Shown here one piece after another: positions 1 to 12,300 of a stretch of DNA of 64,000 nt. The stretch is from Ryuthela nishihirai. Taxonomy: Eukaryota; Arthropoda; Arachnida; Araneae; Heptathelidae. Under the pieces are notes generated by a model, which ran no database searches, was not told where the DNA came from, and worked only from the letters and a program-made list of their open reading frames with translations. The position numbers and the translations under genes are program-made. The number at the start of each line of letters is the position of its first letter. The stretch's first letter is position 1. The DNA lies in NCBI GenBank assembly GCA_038380435.1, contig JAWZYU010000030.1, forward strand, positions 65,297,817 through 65,361,816. The letters run 5' to 3'.

Positions 1-253
1 ATTTCACTGTGAGGAGGTGTAAAAGTTACAAAATAAAAAACTTCATTCCTTTTTAAAATGATCATTCCTGTTTGTTAGAGATGACATGCTATTTTTGTAG
101 TTAATATATGTGTTTAGTTTTAATTCTGAAATAAAACCAGTATCTTATTTATAATTAGCTATGCAATTATTTATACAGAATGTTTTTTTTTTGCAATGTT
201 ATTGCAGTTATACACAAAAATGTTATAACTAATGTATTGATATGATTTTACAG

Positions 254-301
254 TCCCAGAGAATCAATCTGTACACAGAAAATGTCAAACATTTACTTGA
301 G
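254..301 (+). CDS. EARS2: EARS2 exon (first one visible)
   Basis: 48 nt after the acceptor TTTTACAG and before the donor GTATTT. It encodes [16 protein letters not shown], matching the QSQRLELY helix of animal EARS2 just before the GAAYPCFCS segment. The joint to the next exon (LLE then TGAAYRC) is phase 0. The donor is weaker than the others. Confidence 0.85.
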
Positions 302-3300
302 GTATTTATTTTCATATAAAAAATAAAAACAAGTAATAAATTTTTACATGTATGTGAAAACAAAAAAGATTAAAATGTACTGAAGCTATATTTAGCTGAA
401 CTAGTTCACAGTTAAGCAGTTTGCATTAAATATTATGTTGTATTACAGTAGTATTTTTCAAAATGTTAGCAAATTTCAAGTAAAGTATTATTAATAGTTT
501 TATGCATTTATTAAGTTATAGTATATTAGCCATTTACTAATTTTTTTTTTTTTAGAAAATGCAAATTTTTTTTGGATGGGGAGGTAGGTTTAGGTTTTTA
601 GTATATATATTTTATGGGTGCAATATTTGTAAAATCTGTATATAAGTATGCTTCCAAAAATAAAAGAGATCTAATGAAGCCAACTATGCATTAGTGCATT
701 TTCTGGTTTTCATTGTCTGTCATTATATCCACTTAGATGTACCTCTCTTTCCTTTTTAATGCTTTTTTTATTACAAACCTTTGAACTAAGGATTGACTTG
801 CTGGAGATATGCATTCATCTCTAGGTTTCATACTTGAACTTCTCTGTATTTAATCTTTAATTTTGAAACATTTTTTTAATCATCACTCTTCCCCTCTTGG
901 ATTCCCTATATCTTTTTCTGTCCCCTTCCCTCTCATTATGACTTTTCAAGTTAGTCAACTGTTTGCAAGTCAGTCTGCTATTTCAACTCAGCCCTTTGTG
1001 GGTTGCACTGGTTCTCACAAACCCATTAATTTTGTTTCTAAATGTAGCTGGCTGGCACCCATTCCTTTTCAGTACCTTTCACTTATTCCTTTATTACATT
1101 CCGCTGTAGTTTCACTTAGATTTGCTCATTTGTTACTTGACAGGACATATAACAAATGGATTTCACAGACCCAGTGCAATCATTGGTTTCACTATTTTTG
1201 GGAATCAGATATTTTTCAATATCTGGTTGGTTGGTTGTTTTACCTCTGAGCGGCACTTTTTTGCACACCATGGGCTAAATGGCCAGGTCACATGGACCCC
1301 GAAAGCTCAGAGAAGGTCGGGGGAGGGGACCCACTGGAACATCAGTTGAGAGACAGATGGTAGTCTCCCGTCGAGGCTATCCATCGTGTTCTTTAACGTG
1401 CACAGGGTATGGCTCTCCCGCACCCGGGGCCATGGCTTAATGTCCCATACGATGGACGGCAGCCTTTCCAAGCCCATCGGTGTCCCCTACTGACTGTGGG
1501 CATGGTGGGGGATTTTGCGGAGATAAATCTCAATGTTGACCCAGCTGAGACTCGAACCTGGTGCGCTACCGACTGAGCCAGCCCTTTTCAATATCTGAAT
1601 TCTATATAATCTGTCAATCATAAATAAGTTCTACTGAGGTAAATTGTTTTCAAAAGTATTTGCACTTATATGTCAAATAAATAATATGTCTAAAACCTTT
1701 TACATAACATTCATTAGCTGACACTCAAGAGTTAGCAGCCACATTTCCATGGTTTTTTTCTTTGTGAAATCTGTATGAATGGTATTTAATCATTCCATCT
1801 CCAGCAAATATAAAAGTCGATTTGTGTATTTTGATAAATGCAGAAATATTAATTACAACATAATGTATTTTGTTTATTCAGAATCAATTCTGTTTGGTTA
1901 TTCTAAAGTTTTGAATACATATTACACTAATTACTGTAGATATTCAAATCCATAAATGGCATTTTCATACTGTAGAAAGTTGAATGCCATTATTTGCTCT
2001 CAAACCACCATTTTGTTTTATCAATGTTCCCTTTATCCTGTAAGTATCAAATAACCAAATTTTTACTGATTTACTGCAGATATTAAGGTCTCTTCCTGAC
2101 TCCAAAGCCAATAAATCTCTACATCTCAAGAATGAGATTATATTTATTTACTTCCTGAATTTATTTCACTTGTTTTTCCAATATTTATATATAGTCTTTC
2201 TATGGTTGGTATTCCCTTTTTTATTTCCCTTTTTATTTTTTTTTCAGTACTTGTTATTAAATTTTTTTCTGCACTTTTTCATTACTTTCCTCAGTCCTAT
2301 TTAGCTTTTACCTATTTAATAAACAAGATATTAAAATTTTTCTTCTAACTTTTTTATTCATTTCTTTATCAATATATTCCTCTTCCAGAAATATAATTTG
2401 TTTCCTGAACTTTTTCCAAGCCATTATTGTGATTTGGGCTTTTCCTACCTTTCTATATCTGTGTTTGCTCCCAAATGTGTCACACATATTTTACCCTGTT
2501 TTATTACTATAAATTACTTACTGTCCTCTTATGCCTAAATTTTTGAATTGAATAATTGAAACCATTTTCTTGCATTTGTTTTTTAGCTTATTTTTTGCAG
2601 CTCATGCAGATGCTATTGTAAACAGTATTAAAATTGCTCATGCAAAGTTTATTATACTTCAGATTTATGAATTTTATAAGCATGGCTACTGCAAGAAAAT
2701 TCATTCTGAACAATCTTGCAGATTGTGAGAGAATTCAATAACTGCCCATTGAGCATCTTTCAACTTTAGAAGATTTTGATAATAAAGTGGACAATGGCCA
2801 TGATGTTTATCACATGGAGGAAAAGGAAAAAAAACTAATGCAAAACAAGAAATAGGCAGTAGTGAAGAAAATGCATGAGAACATGTTTCCTGAAAAAAGG
2901 CAGAGTTATTAAGTGGAAAAAAAATGTCCCAAAAATTGCTCTGTGACAAGTACCCTTAATTATTGCATCACAAGATTCATTCACAGGGCTGCTAGTCTGG
3001 ATGAAAATATGCTTAAATGTTGTATCATTTCAGGTGTCTTCTGGCTCACACATACAGAAATGGGGATGTAAAAAAAAATATTTTCTAGAACCTCTGAAAC
3101 AGGCTCCTAATTAAAAATTGCTTTTTTTCTTGATCATGATAATCTTTTATATGAAATAGTGAAAAAAGCTACTTTTGTAAATGTAACTGATACTGTTTTC
3201 ACAATTTTTATCAAAAAATGTTTGTTTTACTATTTTTTTTTTTAATTTAGTTGAAATATTTATTAAGAACAGTATTTATCTATGCTAAATATTCTCAGTA

Positions 3301-6300
3301 GTAAAGAATAACATGCATGAGTTAGCTATTAGGTATCTTGTGCTTTTATAGCTTATTTACAGCTTAAAGTCTTCTGTCTAATCACAAAAAATCTCCCATA
3401 CTGATTTATTTTTGATGAATCAAAAATATGCAGTTGAACAACTTGCATGCTTGGGCCCAGATCTAGGAAAAACAAGGGGAGAGGCAGAAAAATGTAGAGG
3501 GGGAGGCAAGATACAGGATTTCTATTACAATGCAACATTTCCCCCTCCATGTTTTACAGGTCTTTAAAATTTTTTTGAAAAATGCATGAAATATACATAA
3601 ACTTAGCAATTTTTTTGTCTCTATTACACTTACTAGCATTCTCAAGGAGTGGGACATGGTAACTAACATGCCCTTGGTATCCTTTCCCCCCCCCCCCTAC
3701 TTCCTTGATCTAGCCCTCAACATGCCAAAACTGTTTTAAACCAATGCCTATTTTCTATATTGTTCCAATTACTTGTAAAAAAAATGCTTTACATTACTTT
3801 CAGTAAAACAAATTGTACTAAAAATACCAATAAAAATTAGCATATTCACTTTCTTAAAAATCAAATGCCTTTTTAAATTCTCTATTACTTTTAGACTGGG
3901 GCAGCTTACAGGTGTTTCTGCTCTGAACATCGTTTGGATTTGATAAGAAAAGAAGCTTTATATAATCGTGAAGTACCTCGTTATGACAATAGGTGTAAAT
4001 ATTTAACACCATCTGAAATAGGAGAACACCTAAAAAACAATCATCCATATACAGTTCGTTTCAAAGTAAGTCATGTTTTTAATTTCGAATATAAAAGTGA
4101 TCCTTAATAGGTTATAGTTTATAGATTTTTTATTCCAGCCACTCTTTTTGCTGTATTCTGTTAATACTGGATTTAGGGAGAAAACTGTCTTGAGCTTGGT
4201 AGTATCTGAACCCATGACCTCCTGATAGCTTGACAAGTGTTTTGACCACTGAGCTACTGGCTGCTGATTTTCTCTGTTGTTAAGTCTCATGCCCTAGTCT
4301 CAAGTAGATGTCATGATTGCATATGAAGTCACATATCCATCGTAGCTATTCCAGGTTCATGTACAACACCAGTAGTATTCCAAGGCAATTCAACTGGTAT
4401 CTCTTTTAGCATGTTTTTGCATCTCTTCGTGCATTGTGCTTGTTAGTTACCAATAATCATATTCTTTTTTCATCGACAATAGGGGAAATCTTAATCAGCA
4501 GCTGGTAGCTCAGCAGGCAGAGTATCTGACACATTTTCTGGAGGTCATGGGTTTGGATCCTGCCTAGATCATTATAATTTTCCCCTCTACCCAGTATTAG
4601 TATAATACAGCAAAGCTAGTAGCTTGATATAAACCAGGGATTACTATGAATATAAAAGAATATGACTATTGGTAACTAACATATACCAACATATACAATG
4701 CATGAAGAGATGTAAAAATCATGCATTTGGATTGCTTTGGGGCTGGGTGCTGCTGGTGTTGTGCATGAGCCTGGAACAGCTGTGATGGATAGAGACTTTA
4801 TATGCAATTATGAGATCTACTTGAGACTAGGGTATGACACTTAACAACAACAAGAAGGGAAATCTTGATCAGTGGCTGGTAACTCAGCAGTCAGAGCACC
4901 AGACATGTTATCAGAAGGTTGTAGATCTGGATCCCACCTGGCTCAGGACAATTTTTCCCCTGTACCCAGTATTAGCAGACTACAGCGAAGATAATAGCTT
5001 GAGTATAAGTCAATGGATTACTGTGAATACAAAAGAATATTAATAGGTTATGTTTAAAAATTATATATGTAGGTTATGTATAAATGCATTAATATAAATA
5101 TAATCCCATATAGGTGCTTCATCCATGTAGGTGCTGTTTAATCTGATCATTTTTTCAAATCTTATTTTGATTCTGTTAACTGGCAATTCTAATAAAAAAC
5201 AATGGGGGTAGTGTATGGGAGTAAGCATCAATGAAAAAACTCATTATTTTTTACATAGCATGTAATAATCACACTTCCCAAACAATCTGTGCATTAATAA
5301 CAAGAATGAAAATCCTATTTAAATATTCATATGTCATATGTATACATTTTAATTATATACCTATTGTAGTTTTTTAGTATAACTAACAGTATTCTTTTAG
5401 GAAAAAAGGAGCAGAGGAGGCAGAATTATTTGAGTGATAAGGCACTTGAGCTTATTTCAGAAAGAAGGAACTGCAGCAATGTCCTTAATCAGTACCCTAC
5501 TAGTCCTAATAGAAAGGATTACAGAGAGCTTAATAAACGTGTAAAGGATCAGTTAGCTGCTGATAAGAATCTTTAGCTTGATGGCTTGGCTGACAAAGCC
5601 TAGGAAGCAGTTACACAGCACAACAGCAGAGAGCTGTACCAGATAGTTAATGTTTGGTGTGGTAGAAAATGGACACGTATACAGGGATTGAACGATAAAC
5701 AATGTAAGGTTATAGAAGGTGAGGATTCTGTCTTGGCTAGGTGGGCCGAACATTTCAGTGATGTTCTAAACAATGTGGTTAGTTCTACTCCCATTGTTTG
5801 CAATGATGACAAATGCATTGGTGGCTTTAATGTTGGCCCTAAAACACAATCTGAAGTTATTTTGACTATTTCTAAACTTAAACTTCATAAATACCCAGGG
5901 GTAGATGAAATTACTACAGAAAAGCTTAGAGCTGAGAATGTTTTGGTTACCACTTGGATGACTGAAATTCTGAATATCTTTTGTGATAAAGGCATGGTTC
6001 CTAAGGATTTTACTAGAGCTATTATTATCTCTATTTTCAAAAAAGATGATTGCAGTTCTTGTGATAACTATAGGGGTATCAGCCTACTCTCTGTTCCTGG
6101 GAAAGTTCTTTGCATGATTGTGCTTAATAGAATTAAGAATCTGGTTGACAGGCAATTGCATGATGAGCAATGTGGATTCAGAAGTGGTAGGGGATGTGTG
6201 GATCAGATATTTTCACTTAGGCAGATTCTTGAGAAATGTTTAGAGTTTCAGAAACCTTTGGTTGCTAGCTTTGTTGATTTCAAAAAGGCTTTCGATTCTG

Positions 6301-9300
6301 TTGATTGTCATAATTTGTGGTTGATTGTGAGATTATAGGGTATACCAGACAAGTTAGTTAACGTAATGAAAGCTCTCTATAATAACACTGAGTCATGTGT
6401 GAGAGTTGGTAAGTCTTGTAGCAATTGGTTTAGCATTACTTCTGGTGTTGGACAAGGGTGCATTTCGTCTCCTTTTCTCTTTAGTTTGGTTATTGATTAT
6501 TTTATGTGAAATTCACTTCAAGGGAAAGATTTTGGCCTTAAATGGGCTGGAGATACGAAAATTTCTGATTTAGATTATGCTGATGATTTAGCTCTTTTGG
6601 CAAATGATGTTGATGAGATGAACTCTTTCATTCAAGCTGTTGATGAGACTGTTAGTAGAGTAGGTTTGGTTATAAACAGAGAGAAATCTAAAGTGATGAA
6701 AATTGGTCAGGCAGGTTGTGATTCAGTTCATCTGAATGGTTGCAGTCTTGAGCAGGGGAAGGCGGGGGTGACTCAGTCGGTAGCGCGCCAGGCTTGTAAT
6801 CTGTAGTTCCCAGGTTCGAGTCCCAGCTGGGTCAGCGTTGAGATTTCTCTCCGCAAAATTCCGCGCCCTGCCCATGGTCAGTAGGGGACACCGATGGGCT
6901 TGGAAAGGCCTCCATCCATTGGATGGGACGTTAAGCCGTGGCCCCGTGTATGGGAGAGATGTACCCTGTGCACGTTAAAGAACACGCTGGATGGCCTTGA
7001 CGGGAGATTACCATCTGTCTCCCAACAGCTGTTCCAGTGGGTCCCCTACCCCAACCTTCTCTGAGCCTTCGGGTTCCTTGTGACCTGGCCATTTAGCCCA
7101 TGGTGTGCAAAAAAGTGCCGCTCAGAGGTAAAACAACCCAACCTTGAGCAGGTGTCACAGTTTAATTACCTTGGGAGCTATGTAACAGATACTGGTGATG
7201 TGCAGCATGAGATTACAGATGAATAGGGATTGCTGCCGGGACTTTTAAGAATCTATGGAGATTGTGGAGAAATAGGCGTATACACCTAAAGACTAAATTA
7301 GACTGTATAATAGTTTGGTTCTTTCTAGGGTTAGTTATGGTAGTGAAACTTGGACGCTGTGTAAACAAGATAACAGGAAACTAGATGCTTTTGATTCTAG
7401 ATGCTTACGCAGTATCTTGGGTATTAGGTGGTTTAACTTTGTAACTAATGATGAGGTTAGGCAAAGGAGTCTGCAACCTCCTCTGAGCAGCATATTGTGC
7501 AGAGAGAGACTCTGCTGGTTTGACCATGTTGCCTGTATGGATAATTATAGATTGGCGAATAGGGTTATGAACAGTGTGCCTAGAGGCCTCAGAAGGAGGG
7601 GGAGACCTAGGACGCAGTGGGCAGACAATGTCAAACAGGACCTTATTAGAATTGGTGTGCAGTGGCTGGATGTAGCGATGTAGCTCAGGACAGATATGCT
7701 TGGAAAATTAAAACTATTAATTTTATTTATTTATAATTTCTATTAAACTGCATGGTCTGGTTGGACCTCTGTAGCCCATGGCTGCTTGAGGATGATGATG
7801 ATGATGATGTAGTTTTCTGTTATTTATTAAAATATGTAGTTGCAAATAATTAAAATATTGTCATGGTATAGTCTATTCAGAAGGGTTTTCAATATCGTGC
7901 AACATCTGCACTCGTTTTCTGTGTCACCACCTTCAAGTGCTCTTCTTTGGATGAGAATTGTTCTCTTTAACAGAACTCATTCCGATTCTTCCTCACCTTC
8001 ATCCTATTTGTTCCCTGGAACATAATTTTCATGAACTGATTAAATAATGCATCACTATTCAAGTTGTGTACACTTGTTAAGATCCACCCAATAATTAAAT
8101 TCCTGCTCAAGCATACCATCTGATGGATTCACTAGATCTGAATCTTGGAACTGTTTCATTTCAGCTTTAATTTTATCCCAGATTTTCTGAAATAGTTTAA
8201 TGCAGTTTTCAGTAACTTGAATCCAGGCATTGTCTATGAAAGGCATCCAAATCATTATGTTTTTTGATACCAAAATTAAGTATTTTTTGAGTAATGGCTG
8301 TATCTTGCAAGATATTTCTGACAAGGAAGTCTTACAATTTGTTGCTGCTGAAAATTAGTTGGTTTTTTTTTTAAACTCAATTTAGGGTAATATTTTATTT
8401 TTCCCAATAAAAAAATGCCAAACTTTTATCACCTCTTGAGGTTGAATGAAGTCTTGGAAATTAAAAGAGGATTTCCTTGACCCAGAAATCAATCTCAACC
8501 ATCACCACTGCTTAAAAGGGTGTTTGTTTACAAAATTAGCAAATTAATAGTAGGTGATGATGCTGGATTTAGTTTAGTTTAGTTTACACTTCACAAAAAT
8601 TGGGAGTTCCTTGCACAGACTTTCCCATAGAATTTATGTTTTCCTTTTTTTTTTTTGAAAATTCTTGATGTTCAGTATTTTTTTTTCCTCTTAGATTTTA
8701 AGAGATTTTTTTTTTTTGTTTCGTCTTCCTCCTAAACTTTAGGATTTAATTCTTTTGTTTATTTTGTTTTTGTTTATTTAATTTTGATTTATGTCTTTTT
8801 TTTTTGGTATAAATATATATATTTTTTTATTATTATTTTTTTTTTGGCTTTGTTTAATTTTTTTTTATAACCCTTTTTTTTATTACATTTTTTTTGTTAC
8901 TTTGTTAATTTTTTTTTCTTTCTTTTTTTTTTGTTTTTTAGAAATTTTTTATTTTTTTTATTTTTTTTTATTTTTAATTTTTTTTTTATTTTTTTATTTT
9001 TTTTTTTATTTTTTTTATTTTAAGATTTTTTTTTTCTTTTTTTCTTTCTTTTTTTTATATTACGTTTTTTTTTTTGTTGTTGTTCTGTGTTACAATTTAT
9101 TCCATATCTCTGTTTCTTTGATGAATTCCAATAGGAAGGCAAATATTTTTGTTTGAATTGAGATTGTAGGGTGATTTAAAATTAAGTTCAGAGTAAATTC
9201 GTTAATATTTATGTTTCTAAGTTTTTCAAAGAATTTTTCTCGTTGTGAGTCATATTTTGCACAATTTAATATAAGGTGTGAGGAATTTTCAGTAATATTG

Positions 9301-12300
9301 CATTTTGTACATTTGGGTGAGGTACTTAATTTGAGTAAGAATTTTGATTTATTTAAAAGAATTGTATCTGTTCTTAGCCGAAATATGATTTTGGATTCAT
9401 GTCTGGAAAATGGTAATTGTAGGAAGGTATTAATTTTGTTGGAAAGTTCAAATCTGAAATTTGGTTTGAAGATAGAGTAAAATTGAACATGTTTTTCTAA
9501 AATTTTGAATTCTAATTGTTTTATTTCTTTTTTAACATGTATATAAAAATTGTGTGTTGGCGAGATGTTATCATAATCATGTGCTGATTTTGCTATGTTA
9601 TCTACATATTCATTTTCTTTAAATCCAGAGTGTCCTGGTATCCAACAAAGTTGAATATGGTTATTTTTTTCATTTAGGTTTTCATTATAAAGTTTTAGGA
9701 GTGTATGTGTGTAGTATGGATATGTGGTGTATGTGTTGTCTTGTATTAATGTGTGTATAGCACTTTTAGAATCAATGAATATAACTATTGATTGATTTGT
9801 TAAATTGTCTAATGTCCAGTTAAGTGCGGCAAATATTGCATAAATTTCAGCATGCAATATCTGAGTAAAATCAGGCAATTTGTATGCTAATGATATGTTG
9901 TGTGATGGAATATATACAGCAGCACTGGATGACCCAGAATCTTTTATGTAGGACCCATCTGTGTAGATTTCCAAACAATTGTTAAATTTTTCAGATTTAA
10001 AATTAATGAATAATTGATATAGAGCTTCATTAGAAATTTCATTTTTTGAATTTAAATGTGGAATCTCTGTATAAACTACTGGGAGTTTGTAACACCATAC
10101 TGCTACAGATTCAGTAATGTCTCCTCGCAGTTCATCTTTAGTTAGTTTATTAAAGAATTCTTTTAATAATTCATTTTCTTCGATTTTTTTATAGAATATG
10201 AGTCTTTTAAAGTTTAGATAAAATGGGTGGTCTGGTAGTTTATAGTGGAGTCTTGTGTAATATTTTAAGATTAAAATTGAATGCCTAATTTCAAATGGAG
10301 GAATGGCTGTTTCAGCCAGAAGAGCTAATGTTGGACAAAATTTTGGTAAGCCTAAAGCAATTTTTAAACATTTGTTTTGAATAACATTTAATTTCTTTAA
10401 GTTAGTTAAATTAGGTTTGTCTATAAGGTCTAAGCCATATTCCATTTTTGATCTGATTAAATTTAAGTAGAGTGTAATTAAGGTTTTTTGATCAGTACCT
10501 TCTTTTTTGAATGCAAAGTATTTAAAAATGTTTAGGAGTTTTGAACCAGAATTGTAAGCTTTCTCCAGATGAGAGTTCCATATTAATTTTGAGTCTAAGT
10601 TAAATCCCAATAATTTACATTTGTTGACTTGATTAATAGGTTGCGAGTTAATTTTTAAGAGAAATTTTGGATTATAATTTCTACGTCTATAGAAGTAAAT
10701 ACAAAAAGTTTTATCTGTGTTAATTGTTAAATTCCATTTGTTACAATAATCTATTAGTTTGTCTAATTGTTGTTGTGTTTTTTCTTGTAGAGTATATTCA
10801 TTTTTGTCTGATACCCAGAAGGTAAGGTCATCAGCATAGCTTGTAAAGTTAAATTTTTTATCAAAAATCTTTTTGATGTCATGTAAGTATAAATTAAAAA
10901 GAACAGGGGATAAGGTAGATCCTTGTGATAATCCTTGTGTAATGTTATAAGACTTAGAGTAGGTTGAGTTTAATTTAACCTTTAATTTTCTGTTTCTCAA
11001 AAATTTTGCTAGGAATTCTATTAATTTATAGTCTAATTTAGCTTTACACAGTTTGAGTAGTAAATGTTCTATGGAAACTGTATCAAAAGCCTGTGATAGG
11101 TCTATTGACACAGCTAGTACTGTTTTTTTCTTTTTATTGGCAGAGTAAATATCATTTAAGAGTAGTGAGATGCATTCTTTAGAAGATCTGTTTTTTCTGA
11201 AGCCAAAGAAGTTTTTTGGTAATAATTTTTTCTCTTCAATTTGCCAATTCAGTCTAATAAGAAGCATTTTTTCAAATAATTTTAAGGAGTTGGATAATAG
11301 AGAGATTGGTCTATAAGAGGTTATTTCTGTAGGGATTTTATTGGGTTTTTGGATAAAAATTATTAAAATTTCTTCCCACTCTGGTGGTATGTCTAGTGTG
11401 TTCCATATATGATTAAAGATAGATAATAATTTTTCTTTCCATGCTTCTGGAAGATTTTTGAAAAGTTTGTTAGAGATCAAGTCTGCACCAGGGGCAGATT
11501 TAAGATTAAGTCTTTTTATTGCTCTATTTAGTTCCAATAAGGAAAATGGTAAGTTAACTGTAGTGTCGATTGATTTTAATTTGTTTAACTGTGTGTTATA
11601 AAAGGATTTTTGTCTAGAATCTAAGCTAGGTGCAGTTTGAACTATTTTTAAGTTTTGGGCAAATCTTTCAGCTGTTTGACTAATGGTAATGTTATGTTGT
11701 AAGGCATATTGGGCTATTGGAAAAGTTTGTTGCTTTTCTTGGACAATACTTTTAAAAATCCTCCAGATGTTTTTTCCTGGAGTAGAGGTTGTTAATTCTG
11801 ATGTAAATTCTTTCCAATTATCACGAGAGGCAGTTTTTAATTTTCTTCTTACTTCTGCTTTAATTTTTTTAAAATTGTTAATGTCTTGGAAGGTTCTGGT
11901 CCTTTTAGCTTTTTGTTCTGCTTTTTTTCTGATAGCTGTTAATCTATTCATATACCATATATTTTTTTTTAATTTTGGAATTTTGTTTATAATTGTTTTA
12001 AATACTGATTTAGTTTGTTCCTTAATTGATTCAAAGAATTCATTATATTTTAGATTGTTAGAGGGAGGAGTATTGTTAAGGATTTTTTCGAAGAAGTACC
12101 AATCGTTTAAATAAATTTTTTGTTGGTATTTTACTTGTAGTTGTGAAGTCAAAAGTATGGGGTGGTGGTCACTGCCCCTAGTATCTGGGAGCAGTGACCA
12201 TTTGAATTTGTCAATTAAATCAGTTGAGATTAAAGTTAAATCAATAATTGATTGATTATAGGCTGGGTTTTCGTGAGTAGTTTCTTTACTATTTAGTAAG

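Larger units (their letters stand above)
302..3894 (+). other. EARS2 intron, AT-rich
   Basis: About 3.6 kb between the exons at 254-301 and 3895-4065. It holds a full SINE-B copy (1226-1584) and a degenerate inverted-repeat element (3446-3724). In the rest (302-1212, 1598-3445) I see only AT-rich sequence with homopolymer runs and no coding signal. Confidence 0.8.

Noticed and set aside
863..1249. 128-codon open frame on +
   Set aside because: It runs into the SINE-B, has no recognisable domain and no splice or homology support; AT-rich chance frame.
8791..9156. A 121-codon open frame on + rich in Phe, Tyr and Leu, looking like a membrane protein
   Set aside because: It is the complement of the A-rich tail of the antisense LINE; T runs give Phe codons automatically.
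11683..12114. 143-codon open frame on +
   Set aside because: Shadow of the LINE ORF on the opposite strand.
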